Part shown: in pieces, positions 24,601-33,349 of the stretch | Numbering within the stretch: position 1 is the stretch's first letter | Layout: every line of letters starts with the position of its first letter | Assembly: GCA_023634235.1 (NCBI GenBank) | Contig: JAMKCF010000015.1 | Span: 5,495,698-5,559,697 of the forward strand | Direction of reading: 5' to 3' | DNA length: 64,000 nucleotides | From: Pisaster brevispinus | Taxonomy: Eukaryota > Echinodermata > Asteroidea > Forcipulatida > Asteriidae | Program-made: the position numbers and the translations under genes | The notes under the pieces: model-generated | The model's input: the letters and a program-made list of their open reading frames with translations, nothing else | Told to the model about the DNA's origin: nothing | Database searches by the model: none

Positions 24601-25058
24601 AAGGTGAGAAATGACTCCCCACTCCATCATTCTTTGATCGGCTTGGTTGGGTTTGAAGCTCCATTCATCGGCATTGGAATTCTACCTCCATGGTTTATCC
24701 TTCATTCAGCCCCAGCCCAGCTGAATTCCGTGAATACTGAATGGTTCAGTGACCAACCTTACCCAGCCCACCTTACCTACCTTGTGTTCTTGTGTTCTAT
24801 TTTGGTTTAATTCTTTTCATTGTTTTTTACCTCTTGTTGTTGTGTATGTATTTTTGCCATGTGCTTGCTGTATTTTATCCGAATAAATTCAATCAATCAT
24901 TAGAGAATCAACCATACCTCTCCTGATGCTACAGCAGGCTCCTCGGCAGCCGGTTGCGGGCCTTTTTTCTCCACTTGGTCGTCGGCCGCCGTCTCTTTAC
25001 CTCCTTCGTTTGCCGTTTTTTCTCCACCCAGACCTTCCCGGTGCCGTAGCTCACTCAT
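11710..25058 (-). CDS. CDS: CDP-diacylglycerol synthase (phosphatidate cytidylyltransferase), complete, 13 exons
   Basis: The predicted product is 468 aa and makes CDP-diacylglycerol from CTP and phosphatidic acid in the ER membrane, the precursor of phosphatidylinositol. All 13 exons have consensus splice sites and compatible phases. The protein has an acidic cytosolic N-terminus (1-90), then several hydrophobic membrane segments (about 93 to 300). Family blocks are [20 protein letters not shown] (from about 127), [11 protein letters not shown] (exon 8) and the full CTP-transferase signature at 385-411 (S-G-F-K-R-x4-K-D through H-G-G-I-M-D-R-F-D). Length is close to human CDS1 (461) and CDS2 (445). 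The start at 25058 (MSELRHREG) resembles vertebrate CDS2 MTELRQR. No frameshift or missing key residue is seen. The introns carry SINEs and MITEs. A single-copy invertebrate gene would be co-orthologous to CDS1 and CDS2. Confidence 0.97.
12085..13185 (+). repeat. Interspersed repeat R1 copy 1, interrupted by a Tigger-like insertion
   Basis: It matches 27525-28085: CTGCAGCTGTTGATAGTATA, GAGAAACGATTCATGCATAA, ATTGTATCTTTCTTT and TACGTTGAC. The match stops at 12456 and resumes at about 13132, so the intervening sequence was inserted later. Confidence 0.8.
12457..13131. mobile_element. Tigger/pogo-like non-autonomous DNA transposon inside R1
   Basis: The left end CAGTCGACTCTCGTTAATAC is mirrored by GTATTAATTAAAGTTGACT at the right end. 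The pogo/Tigger-type interior has repeated CGGAAGATA(C/T)GAG and TTCGGATAAGTC motifs. No transposase frame is present, so it is a ~675-bp deletion derivative. The host R1 sequence continues on both sides. Confidence 0.55.
13201..13304 (-). CDS. CDS: CDP-DAG synthase exon 12
   Basis: Residues 395-428 ([20 protein letters not shown] and onward), the catalytic HGGxxDRxD half of the signature, plus two bases of Lys429. Donor CAA|GTAAGT. Confidence 0.97.
13652..13846. repeat. MITE family M1 copy, well preserved
   Basis: Ends are AATTTCATAGAGCTGCTTAA and TTAAGCAGCTCTATGAAATT. It lies in the CDP-DAG synthase intron between exons 11 and 12. Confidence 0.88.
13915..14049 (-). CDS. CDS: CDP-DAG synthase exon 11
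   Basis: Residues 350-394, from [18 protein letters not shown] to [10 protein letters not shown], the first half of the CTP-transferase signature. Acceptor ATTTTCAG, donor AAG|GTAGGT. Confidence 0.96.
14345..14722 (+). repeat. SINE type B copy
   Basis: It contains the head's distal part (TCGACACTTGTGTCC, AAGCAAGACACTTAACC), the body GCGCCAAAGCACCTTG, and a decayed TATTATTAG tail. It is in a CDP-DAG synthase intron. Confidence 0.7.
14804..14908 (-). CDS. CDS: CDP-DAG synthase exon 10
   Basis: Residues 315-349 ([15 protein letters not shown], then [13 protein letters not shown]). Acceptor GTTTGCAG, donor CAG|GTAAGA. Confidence 0.94.
15470..15680 (+). repeat. Probable LINE 3' end with (AAATA)n tail
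   Basis: TTATTGTATCTTTGTACAAG, TGGGACCCATGGGAGACTAG and AATACGAAATAAATAAGTAA run into a long AAATAAAT array. This arrangement is typical of non-LTR retrotransposon 3' termini. Family not identified. Confidence 0.4.
15816..15842 (+). other. Hammerhead-ribozyme-like core motif
   Basis: CTGACGA (15816-15822), a 5-bp stem GGTCC/GGATC around the loop GGATT, then GAAA (15839-15842). This is the C3-A9 / stem II / GAAA arrangement of hammerheads carried by Penelope-like elements. One unpaired A separates CTGACGA from the stem. I could not find a convincing stem III, so activity is doubtful. Confidence 0.35.
15855..15915. repeat. AAATA/TATA microsatellite
   Basis: A second run of AAATAAAT and TATATA units, possibly the tail of the element carrying the hammerhead-like motif. 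Confidence 0.6.
16173..16220 (-). CDS. CDS: CDP-DAG synthase exon 9
   Basis: Residues 299-314 ([16 protein letters not shown]), 48 bp between acceptor TTCTTCAG and donor GAG|GTGAGT. It matches the family's variable CPVE-type loop. Confidence 0.93.
16528..16628 (-). CDS. CDS: CDP-DAG synthase exon 8
   Basis: Residues 266-298 with the diagnostic [20 protein letters not shown]. Acceptor GTTGATAG, donor TTT|GTAAGT. Confidence 0.97.
16745..17622 (+). repeat. SINE type A copy, split by a piggyBac-like MITE
   Basis: The tRNA-like head GGCATGTCGTGGCTGAGC, then GGGTTTGAATCCC, is followed by the type A body up to GAGATGGTTTAA. It resumes at 17499 with TTAAAGAATGAAATAAATGG and ends in ATTATTATT. The intact copy at 56861-57240 shows the uninterrupted sequence. 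Confidence 0.88.
16993..17498. mobile_element. piggyBac-like MITE inserted at TTAA in a SINE
   Basis: Direct TTAA flanks (16989-16992 and 17499-17502) surround a 506-bp element with ends CCCTCCTAC and GTAGGAGGG. Inside are inverted and direct copies of GAATGGTTTTGAATGGTG. TTAA target duplication and CCY termini are hallmarks of piggyBac. No transposase is encoded. Confidence 0.8.
17858..17996 (-). CDS. CDS: CDP-DAG synthase exon 7
   Basis: Residues 219-264 ([16 protein letters not shown], then [11 protein letters not shown]) plus the first base of Gly265. Acceptor GTCTGTAG, donor TTTG|GTAAGA. Confidence 0.95.
18267..18325 (-). CDS. CDS: CDP-DAG synthase exon 6
   Basis: Residues 200-218 ([19 protein letters not shown]). 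Acceptor TTTTTCAG, donor CTG|GTAAGT. Too short to stand out as an open frame. Confidence 0.94.
18710..18770 (-). CDS. CDS: CDP-DAG synthase exon 5
   Basis: Residues 179-198 ([20 protein letters not shown]) plus the first base of Gly199. Donor TTTG|GTATGT. Confidence 0.94.
18836..19022. repeat. MITE family M1 copy
   Basis: GGGTCCAATTTCATGGCAAT at the left, interior GAGCAGGATACCAGTCA and GGTAACCTTACTC, and a decayed right arm. It is in the intron between exons 4 and 5. Confidence 0.75.
19367..19546 (-). CDS. CDS: CDP-DAG synthase exon 4
   Basis: Residues 119-178 with the conserved block CFHEIITIG and [14 protein letters not shown]. Acceptor GACGCAG, donor CTG|GTGGGT, phase 0. Confidence 0.95.
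20268..20443. repeat. MITE family M3 copy 2
   Basis: AGGCCTGGAATTACATG at the left and GAAATTCCAGGCCTG at the right, with CTTGGCCTTGGTGCCCCTTC inside. Confidence 0.82.
20510..21105 (-). repeat. SINE type B, near full length, with a nested MITE
   Basis: Read on the minus strand, the head GGCGTGTCGTGGCCGAGCGG and B box GGTTCGAGTCCC are followed by the type B body and a TTATTATGAG tail. The head is interrupted at 20890-21058. It is in the intron between exons 3 and 4. Confidence 0.85.
20890..21058. repeat. MITE nested in the SINE head
   Basis: About 169 bp with inverted ends: CCTAACTTAGGATTAATC and GATTAATCCTAAGTTAGG inside, GTCGATTCCACC against CGTGAAATCGGC outside. It splits the conserved CACCAG/GAGCTTGAG segment of the SINE. 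Confidence 0.75.
21238..21334 (-). CDS. CDS: CDP-DAG synthase exon 3
   Basis: Residues 87-118 ([20 protein letters not shown] and onward), the first membrane segment. Acceptor TTCCAG, donor CTC|GTAAGT. Confidence 0.95.
21618..21797. repeat. MITE family M1 copy
   Basis: AGAGCTGCTTAAGCAGAACA at the left, GGTAACCTTGTTGTGGTAAG inside, and a decayed right arm. A more diverged relative may occupy 21440-21610. Confidence 0.7.
22110..22236. repeat. MITE family M3 copy 3, internally shortened
   Basis: CCAGGAATTAAACAG at the left and ATGAAATTCCAGGCCTG at the right. It lacks the central CCCATAGACTTTA part of the other copies. Confidence 0.75.
22285..22475. repeat. ~20-bp minisatellite
   Basis: Degenerate tandem units of TGTCCCAACTATAGTTTGGC in the intron between CDP-DAG synthase exons 2 and 3. 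Confidence 0.8.
22834..22949 (-). CDS. CDS: CDP-DAG synthase exon 2
   Basis: Residues 48-85 plus two bases of Arg86. Pro-rich linker ending [11 protein letters not shown]. Acceptor GTGCAG, donor AAG|GTAAGT. Confidence 0.93.
24258..24460 (+). repeat. SINE type B head, truncated
   Basis: GCGTGTCGTGGCCGAGC, CTGATCAGCAGGGTGTGGG and AGCAAGACACTTAGCC are present; the 3' body is missing. It is in CDP-DAG synthase intron 1. Confidence 0.75.
24918..25058 (-). CDS. CDS: CDP-DAG synthase exon 1
   Basis: Residues 1-47, from the ATG to donor GAG|GTATGG, phase 0. It codes a charged, Glu/Lys/Gly-rich cytosolic tail. Confidence 0.93.
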
Positions 25059-26464
25059 TGTGGCTCACTTCCGTAACCCTTAGAGCCACTTTTCGTCGGA
25101 AAAATGCTTACTGCTGTACAAAAACAGCTATTTTAAACGGTGTTTCTTCGACTGCTCGTCCATCGGTCGTCACAGTGCAAAAAATCTAATGAAAATTTAT
25201 GATCTAGTTACCAGACGTCATTAGAGTATGTGTGGGTGTTTACTGTTATTTTTTTTTACATTGATCTCTGCTAATATTGAACAGCCTTGTTCCTGCGGTC
25301 AAACCTTCACTCATGTAATGCAAAGCATGCAATCGATGTTTTCTATGAGCTTGGGGGCGAGGCTGAATTATTGTCAGGAGGAAACCCGACTAATTTTGCC
25401 ACGGCCTGCCTACACATCAATACTCGACTCAATGAATGTGATTTGTTGATGTTTTATGGGAACATCTTCAATTTCGTTTGGGTGTCATTGGTTTATATCA
25501 CTGGATGTCGTGTTCGGAAATTTTCGCTAATTGTAATATCGCACCATGCATGGCTGTAACATATTCGTGTCATGACCATTTCACGATGCAAGGCTAGCTG
25601 GGGAGCTGAGATGGGGAGATGGGGGAGATGGGGGGGGGGGGGTCAAGTCGAGTGCTATGTGGGCGATGAAATGGGCGGGGCTATAAAAAAGTTTGATAAA
25701 ATAATTGCATAATAATTAATTTATAAAAAAAACATGTAGACTGTAGAAAGTCATCGTCACATTGATGTAATGTTCATTTTCCGGTTGTGATCAAATGAAA
25801 ACAAAATTAGGGGTGAAAAAACAAAACACAGATTGTAAAGAAAAATTGATGGGGAGAACAAAAGATGAACAAAAGTTCTATTGTTTATACTTGCCCTGCT
25901 GGCTGGCTAATGAGGGCGCTGTAACTCAAAACCAGAGTGATTTAAAAAAAGAAATTCCACCCCTTTGCTTCGCTCACAAACTTCTTGCAAACAAAAATTC
26001 ATTATTTGTTTGCATACCGGACATCCTCAATGATTTTTTTTCGAGGCACTTTTTATGGTGTAAAAACCCAAATTGTAAGAATATGCAGAATTCAATTATT
26101 TTAACATAGGAATGTTTCTTTTATTTTCTTAAAAAAATCAACAGAACAATAAGCTCACTTTAATAACATTTTAAAACACATGAAAAACGTAACTCTATCG
26201 TTTACAAACCATTATTTTACTTTAAAATTATTTTACATTATTTTAATGTAATTCTGAGTAATTCCTTAATCACAATGAGTTGTGGCACAGCGTGCCCAAA
26301 CCACACACTTCCTCGCCAAAACTCCAAAGTGAGAATATAGAATTAGCTATTTGCAAACTGCTTACCAATCAAAAGGACCTATGGTATAAATGCAAAAGAT
26401 GGTTTTAGCTTAAGGTTTCGACCCTAGCAGTCTTTCTCGAAGGCCACATGACAACACAACACAC

Positions 26465-26900
26465 TTAGTCCGGTGGCTTAATGAAAAAAAATCGAGACAC
26501 GCCGGATTAAAGCACCAAACTTTGCACACTTGTCTTAGGGGTCCCATAGAAGCATATTAGAGGGGGGTGCCCGGTCTGTCATCTCCAGGTCAGTAAACTA
26601 AATGGATCAACTTTTTCCACATAGCTCTGCCTGAGTGTCTGAAATAGAAGCTGCATGGTCATTTGTTATAAGTTTTAATGATATGCGGAAGCGGCCCTCT
26701 ATTGGTGAAACATTGATAGGCAGTATTATAATACCACATGAACTTTGACCTCAGCCTGACCTTGACCTAGGTCACCCAAACCGGGCATCCCCCTCTAGAA
26801 TGATTCTATGGGACCTATATAGAATAACTGTACAAAATGTTGTGCTTTAATCCAGCATGTCACGATTTTGCCAAAATTTGGCCCTAAGCCACAGGACTAA
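26465..26900. repeat. MITE M6 with ~110-bp terminal inverted repeats
   Basis: TTAGTCCGGTGGCTTA at the left and TAAGCCACAGGACTAA at the right. Inner arms GGATTAAAGCAC/GTGCTTTAATCC and AGGTCCCATAGAA-like blocks extend the match. Confidence 0.82.
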
Positions 26901-27367
26901 CTTAAACAGGTATACTGGTGTAACAGAAGCAGTCAAGTGGAAATAAATGAATAGAAAGAGAGAGGCAGGAGGCACACAGCAAAAGTAAGGGTTAAACTGT
27001 GTAGTATTGTTTGCTCATCAAACAGTTGAAAACAAGAGCTTTCAAAATTATTAAAGGCATAAGTTGAGTATTTTTCATCATATATAATGTTTAAGACATC
27101 ACATCACATTGATACCATGGCTGATGTTTCAGTTGTCTACAATAACCGCCTATTTTTGAGAGCTGCTGGATTTCAGAGGAGCATGATTGTTATTCTCGTC
27201 TACACTTTCAGAAAATCAAGCGTATACACTTAGAACATTGCCAAAAGTTTCCTAAATCAAACTAAGGAAAAAAATATATACAAATACTCTCATTAAAAGC
27301 TCCAGAAAACTTCAATTTCTGTAAATTCTGAATATTTTAAAAAGTAGTACTGTTTAATTTGATTCAA

Positions 27368-27500
27368 GGGCTTGAAAGCTCAGTTGGTAGAGTGCAGCCA
27401 CATTAATCCAGATGTCGCAGGTTCAAATCCTGTTCAAGTCAATTGTTCACTGCTCACCCCAAAACGGTTTAAACAAATTACTCAGTCAGTTTTCCTTATG
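27368..27500 (+). repeat. tRNA-derived SINE with an Ala/Arg-type head
   Basis: AAAGCTCAGTTGGTAGAGTG (A box) and GCAGGTTCAAATCCTG (B box) are spaced as in a tRNA. They are followed by non-tRNA sequence TTCACTGCTCACCCCAAAAC, so this is a SINE and not a functional tRNA gene. Confidence 0.7.
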
Positions 27501-27524
27501 GTTTATTACTTTAAGTTTAAAGGT

Positions 27525-28085
27525 TGGGTCATAGATTGGTAAACACTCCAAAACTTAATAACAATAAAAACCTATTTGGTGAGAAGCGCTAGCTGCAGCT
27601 GTTGATAGTATAAACTATTTTGAGAAAGGATACCCTTCAAAGATAGTTTGGGACATTTTTCACCTAATAACAATAACTTAATAACAATAAAAACCTATTT
27701 GGTGAGAAGCACTACCTGCAGCTGTTGATAGTATAAACTATTTTGAGAAAGGATACCCTTCAAAGATAGTTTGGGACATTTTTCACCTATAGATATAAGA
27801 ATATGAGAAACGATTCATGCATAAATCGTTTCTCAGAGTTTTCTGAGAGTTGGTGTCCATTCATGAATGCTGCAGCCAGAGAAAAGATTTGTACCCGCTG
27901 TCACCTTGCTATGACGTGGATGGACACATCATTCTTGGGAGAATACCATGACAGTTTTTCTTAGTGTTTTCTCAGCAAGCAGACACTGTATTCACCTGTG
28001 ACTGTTATTGTATCTTTCTTTGTAATTTTGCCCATAAACCAGCATTACGTTGACAACAACAAAATCTATGACCCTATCTTTAACA
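27525..28085 (+). repeat. Interspersed repeat R1 copy 2 with an internal tandem duplication
   Basis: A ~125-bp segment beginning AATAACAATAAAAACC and containing CTGCAGCTGTTGATAGTATA is present twice (about 27548-27665 and 27673-27790). The rest runs to TACGTTGACAACAAC and CTATGACCCTATC. Confidence 0.82.
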
Positions 28086-29304
28086 TGAAATAAAGTCTGG
28101 ATCCAAAAAAGAATTCATTTTTATGTCTTAATTTAGTAATTACCACTTATAATTGGTGGATTTTTTAGTGAAACACCTTAAATGAGAGCTTATAAGTTTC
28201 TTGAATCTATAAAAATAGTTATTTAAAATTTAGTCACAGATTATAGGTCAAATTTGCCAAAGCACCTTAAAAAAACTGATGTAAGGGTCCTTGATTACAC
28301 GAACCATACTGGATTGATACAGGTAGTGTTCCTGAATGTCAAAATACATACATTTAGGTTGTATACAAAAAGGCACCTTTTTTCAAAATGAAAACTCAGC
28401 ATTTGTTAGTTGGCTTGGAAAGATTCGTTCAGTCACAAGTGAACGATCATACAAATTCCTCAGATTAAATCCAGTGGTGCTATGTCACATGGTACGGAGC
28501 AAGCTTTTTGCATAGTAAATATCAGATATGTATTGACTGGCATCCTTGCGCCCAGACATTACATTGAGAATTGTGTATGGGTGTTTTTCGTTTCTAATTA
28601 ACGGGAGCCCTACTGGTTTGTGCATGATCCAATTATGTCCACTATTTGGAAAAGCAATTACATGGAGATAACAGGTGTTTGTTGTCAGACGAAAAGGATG
28701 TTTCATTTGAGCCTCTTTCTTTAACGGAGCTTTCCCGTAATGGTGATTTAGCAACACTGGATTCAGAGGAATTCAAAGTGAGCATTCACTTGTCAGTGAA
28801 CAAGGCATTCTACCAGACCTCATTAAATTAACCCTGCAGCGTGGGCATTGGTCAGCACATGCCGACATATTTTAATACTTCTATTGTCTAAACCACATCT
28901 TACACACTGGTCAGCTCATATGCCATGATATCCTACGCTGGACCATGCCACATGACCTAGAGGGGCTGTCATTCAACAGGGGTCAGTAATTTGGTAAGAA
29001 GAGGGCAGGCCAATAATCTGCCAGTATCCTTTGTGTACAACATCGGTATGTCAGTTGTCAATGGTAGATGAAACCAAACTATATAACTAAATTAGTTAAG
29101 CAAAAAATAAAGCTTTAATTAACCCGTTAAATCGTTGGAAAAAAAGGCAAAATAAACCCTGTTCACAAATGGAAAAACCTTGTCAGCATGTGCAGACAAT
29201 GAACCACAGGGGCCTTACAACCAAACAGGTCCCTCGCTGCAGGGTTTTTAAATCTAACTCGCAAATGGAGTCTTGGCACTAGATTTACAACTTTACATGA
29301 CGGA

Positions 29305-29444
29305 TCAAAGTTCCCTTTTAAACTTTATCCCGTCGGTTCTGTTGTCTACTTGACAAACGCAAGCTTCCTTTTGTGTGTCAATGTATGTTTGGCATCCCAG
29401 CCCCATGACGGTCATGACCATCATCTGAACTGTCATCTGACAAC
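29305..29444 (-). CDS. PLA2G12: PLA2G12 exon 4 with stop
   Basis: Residues 168-212 (CQMTVQMMVMTVMGLGC, QTYIDTQKEACVCQV) then TGA. Acceptor TTCTCAAAG. It matches the family tail LGCKPYLDSQRAACRC. Confidence 0.92.
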
Positions 29445-32400
29445 CTTTGAGAAAGCAACAAAAAGAAGAAAAGAAGAAAAATTAAAATAAATGATGGCTT
29501 GCAAAGTGCCATAGCATTCAATCAAAAGGTAGAGTCACTCTATTCCAAAAGCTCATCTCTGCTGAAATGCAGATGGGGTCAAATGTGAATGAAAAAAAGG
29601 AAGGTTCTTTAATTGGGGTACATGGGCGAGTGTAAAAACAAAACACTAAAAATGAAAACTTCTACTGCAATACATGCTCCCTCCTAGGATGGACTTAAAC
29701 ATCTTCTGATGTGTATTCATGATCCTGAGTAGTCTTGGTTCCAAGACCTTCGCACTGAAATGGATCAATTCCAACGACAGACCCGGGCATCACTATCCTT
29801 GGTTTGACGTCTAAAGACAGTGGTCAGCGGCGATCATTTCAAGAACGAAAATCGCGCCCTCTGTCAGGATGAATTCAAGAACAAAAAGTGCGCCCTCCGT
29901 CGGGTTATCAAGTTACGAGCATGAGATAGTAACGTCTTGGACCAAGACTGGATCCCGAGTAGAATGACATCCCTGGTTTAGCAGCAGAAAGACGTCCCCT
30001 TTAGAGTGTCTGCGAATGTCATTCTACTCGGGAAGTCACACGATGAAAATCTAGCAATTGACCCATTAGCCCTTCACTGGGGATATGAACTGCATTTAGT
30101 GGCACTAAGCGCAGTACGTCACAAGAGGGCAGCATTTAACTATGGAGGTAGGATTATTTCTATTCTCCGTGCTGTATCAATAAGTTAAATCAAGTAAGTC
30201 ACCTTCTAGCTCTTCACTGTTGAGTTTCATGACTCCTTCCATGACATCACACACCCCATGAAGGCACCTGGCAAATTGATCATCACACGCCAGCTTAGCC
30301 ATGCCGCACTGTCCGTAACATCGGTCGTGCTTATTGCAGCATTTCTCCAAGCCGGGCAACGAGGACAGATCAATCTGTAGGGTTGGTGGACATAGTAATA
30401 GCAAGGATTCAACTTTGTGCAAATTTCATATAAATAAATTAACAATTGCTTCTTATACAGCGCACTCTAGTAGCTAGATCAAGGCACTTTACAACATTAT
30501 CATCCCTGTTCATCGGGCATACTCTCAGACAATTTGTCCCTGGGGAACATACAACCCCAAGCTGCTTAATCCAACACAATACCGTCTCATCCCTCTCAGG
30601 TTCCCATTTATACACCTGGGTTAAGAGAAACAATTATGGTTAAGTGTCTTCGCTCAAGGAAACAAATGTCATGACTGGAAATCGAACCCACACTCCAATG
30701 ATTTAGCCATCACAACTCATTCTGATGCAGTAGACTGCTTGGCCACGAGATGTTCAATGAATATATGAATATGTTCAAATAGATAACAGGGCTTGAATTT
30801 TACACTGGACCACAGGCCCGAGGCCAGTAGTTTTAATGTCTGTCCTGTGAACTCAAGACTGGACAAGTCCATCTTGTGTTTTTCAATTGAATTGAATACA
30901 TCACGATGTGTAGCCTAATATCTTGGGGAAAAAAACTAATTTTATGTTCAAATGTTGAATTTGAGTCGATAAACTACCTTTCAATTTTACTGAGTAATGA
31001 CATAGAATACATGAGTTTTACTGAGTAATGACATAGAATACATATGTGACCCGCTCTGTGAAAATGAGTCAGATGTTGACAATTTAAAGAATTGAGTTAT
31101 AAATGCATGGCAGCAGCAGTTATTTGGTATATGTCTAAGCTTTGGGGTGTATCGTGTTGCTGAGTTACTCCTGTTTGAAATTAGTCAATATATCATTTTT
31201 TGTTTAAAACAAATTACAGGTAAAGTGACGTTTTAAACTACCATTTCGCGCAAAAGGATACAAATTAGACTAAAGTATGATCACAAAATTGTTGTATTCA
31301 TAGCTTTATTGCCTAAAAATAAGTGTTCTGAAAGTTAACCATGCAAATATAGATCTTAAAAAGTAAAAAAATAAATAAATAAATAAATAAAAAAATAACA
31401 ATATTTTCCACATTGAATTGTTCATTACATAATAATGCATTGGGCGACATCTGACTCATTTTCACAGAGTGGGTCACATATTTTAATGAGATAAATCTTC
31501 TGTCTCAGTGCTTGTTCAAATTAAAACAGTTCAATGCATGTTAAACTGTGTGGAGGAAGTTGAATCTGGTCTTGTAAAAACATTTGGTCCAGTAAAAATT
31601 TTGTGCAAAAAGCCATGTGGTCTTGTGGATTCCCCCCCCCCCCCCAATTCATGCCCTGGACAACCTGTACTCCAAACACGCTCAGAGAGGGCGCATCGGT
31701 TTAGAAACACCGAGGCAAGCCCCTTCTCTTTCATGATAAGTGTCTTGGAAAAAATTGAGCGCCTTACACAGTGCACGGGACTTATTAAAAGCTATCCTAG
31801 GCCTCATCCAGAAAATGCAGGCTTAATGTTAAGGAGTCAAACTAGAAAGATTGTAATTGTTTTCAGACCTTGTCATTTTGAGGTAAACAAAATTTATTTA
31901 TTTTAAGTTGCTTTGCCAATGGGAGACTTTGGAAGGCTAGGTGGCAGCAGACTTACTAGGTAAATTTTCACTAATTATGTAGTTTTGAGCATGCGCACAT
32001 AACCGATAACAATGGATTTACCTGGTAAGTTTGCTGCCACCTAGCATCCCAAAAGTTCCCCAGTTTGATTATCCTTCAAAGACGCCCCAAGTATAAATTT
32101 TACCTTTACTCCATAAGCACCACAGCCATTAACCTCAGGACTATACCCAGGTCTCTTCATTGCAGTCCCGCCTAGAAAAAAAGAAAGGTTTGTTACAGTC
32201 TGGACTCTGTTTAACCATGGCATAAAGAACACTTAGGCCTCGCTTAATAATGCCTGGGCAGTTCCACCTTAGGCCAAGTAAAACAAATGACAGTTGATCG
32301 TCGTTTTATCCCAAAGTATGAGGATGAGGGCTTTTTTATTAGTCCAAAATGGCTGCTGGTGTGGTAGTTGCTCTCAGGTTCAACATCATGGCAAACATAT

Positions 32401-32742
32401 TTTCTGTACAAAATGACTGCAAGCTATGGTATACACTGGGCTCTGTAAATATTAACCACACTCTTCCTTCCTTGGATGTGTCTTGGGGTAAATTATATTT
32501 AATGTATTAAAACTAAAAAGTGGGCATGCCAGAAAAAGAATCTGGGTCAACTTCACAAAATCGAAAACATCTCCATCTTCTAGCAACCTCATCCTATCCT
32601 AACTAGCTTTGCTCGTCATCTACATCTTCATCATTATCCAGCAAAGTAACCTTACTAACTCCTTTATTTTTTTCATTAGTTACAAATATAAAAGTTTAAA
32701 ACCCTCATTTAGTTTATTAAATGTCGACATCCACGCAAAGAG

Positions 32743-32778
<36 letters not shown>

Positions 32779-33349
32779 ACTAAGTCATGACATGGCCACC
32801 AAATGCGTCCTTGGATCCTACAGTGAGTAAGACAGTCCAGTGCATTTACTGCTGTTTTCTTTATCCTTCGCAACACTGCGTCGTGCACTGGGCCCTGGGG
32901 CTACTTCATGACTTGATCCCCCCCCCCCCCCCATTTCGATGTTAATGTCATGCACTGCTTCAGTTCATCATCAAACTTTATCAGAGTCTAACTCTTATTC
33001 TTAAAATGGTAAAGCATTACCATGGAAGTATAGAACGACCTCTAGCCTTAGAATTAGCTGACACTTCCAACATGCTATTGTAATACTCACCATTTTTACA
33101 AGTAAAGGTGCAGTCATCCACCTCCCCGTTTCCGAAGTCATTCTGTCCGCTTACGAATTTGGCGGCTTTTGAAGCCGTTTTCAAACCCATGGCAATATTG
33201 TCGGCAATGGTCGCAAAATCGTCCATATATTGCCCGAAACGTTTGTCATTTGCAGCATGGTTGTCAACAGCTGCATCCAGTTGCTTTATGAAAGACAGCT
33301 GCAGACAACAAATGGTTAAAACGTTTAAGAATGCGTTTTGGAGAATCAT
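29305..33349 (-). CDS. PLA2G12: Group XII secreted phospholipase A2, complete, 4 exons
   Basis: The predicted 212-aa secreted protein hydrolyses the sn-2 acyl chain of glycerophospholipids. An N-terminal hydrophobic segment (about 5-22) looks like a signal peptide. The mature part has the group XII Cys pattern: DDCTFTCKNG, then GCGAYG, the active site KCCNKHDRCYGQCG with catalytic His125-Asp126, CDDQFARCLHGVC, and the tail LGCQTYIDTQKEACVC. The active-site His is present, as in catalytic PLA2G12A and unlike vertebrate PLA2G12B, where I recall it as replaced. Exons splice in phases 1, 0 and 1 with GT-AG sites. The final exon (with the stop) has no initiator Met and would be missed by an ORF scan. 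It lies head-to-head with SAMD8. Confidence 0.95.
30203..30374 (-). CDS. PLA2G12: PLA2G12 exon 3, catalytic
   Basis: Residues 110-166 with the CCNKHDRCY active-site helix. Acceptor CCCTACAG, donor GAAG|GTGACT. Confidence 0.96.
30448..30762 (-). repeat. V-SINE-like tRNA-headed SINE in PLA2G12 intron 3
   Basis: On the minus strand it has a degraded GGCCAAGCAGTC head, GTGTGGGTTCGATTTCC, then AAGACACTTAACC, GGTGTATAAATGGG and AAAGTGCCTTGATCTAGC. Its body differs from types A and B. Confidence 0.65.
30985..31042. repeat. Short direct duplication beside MITE M5
   Basis: TTACTGAGTAATGACATAGA is present twice in tandem, about 30 bp apart, immediately left of M5. Confidence 0.8.
31042..31481. repeat. 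MITE M5, 440 bp, in a PLA2G12 intron
   Basis: ATATGTGACCCGCTCTGTGA at the left and TCACAGAGTGGGTCACATAT at the right, with arms continuing AAATGAGTCAGATGT/ACATCTGACTCATTT. One mismatch in about 35 bp, so it is young. Confidence 0.9.
31920..32061. repeat. Short MITE M8 in PLA2G12 intron 2
   Basis: CTAGGTGGCAGCAGACTTAC at the left is inverted against GTAAGTTTGCTGCCACCTAG at the right. Weaker outer arms GGGAGACTTTGG/CCAAAAGTTCCCC extend it. Confidence 0.85.
32104..32171 (-). CDS. PLA2G12: PLA2G12 exon 2
   Basis: Residues 88-109 (GTAMKRPGYSPEVNGCGAYG VK), including the presumed Ca-binding GCG loop. Acceptor TTTCTAG, donor AAG|GTAAAA. Confidence 0.92.
32750..32780. repeat. CT microsatellite
   Basis: A (CT)n run following a poly-C tract in PLA2G12 intron 1. 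A further poly-C tract is near 32920. Confidence 0.9.
33091..33349 (-). CDS. PLA2G12: PLA2G12 exon 1
   Basis: Residues 1-86, start MILQNAFLNVLTICC, signal peptide and helical N-terminal region, ending CTFTCKN plus one base of Gly87. Donor ATG|GTGAGT. Confidence 0.93.

Larger units (their letters stand above)
25059..29304. other. Intergenic region between CDP-DAG synthase and PLA2G12
   Basis: This holds the presumed CDP-DAG synthase promoter just above 25058, a poly-G tract near 25630, an inverted-repeat element (26465-26900), a tRNA-like SINE (27368) and repeat R1. A 104-codon open frame at 25795-26109 shows no motif and I do not call it a gene. Confidence 0.5.

Noticed and set aside
24397..24810. 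137-codon plus-strand frame
   Set aside because: It starts inside a SINE and lies in CDP-DAG synthase intron 1 on the opposite strand; no motif.
25795..26109. 104-codon frame in the intergenic region
   Set aside because: Lys/Asn-rich translation of AT-rich DNA with no motif and no splice context.
27368..27440. Possible tRNA gene
   Set aside because: Same reason: a tRNA-like head with a SINE 3' body.
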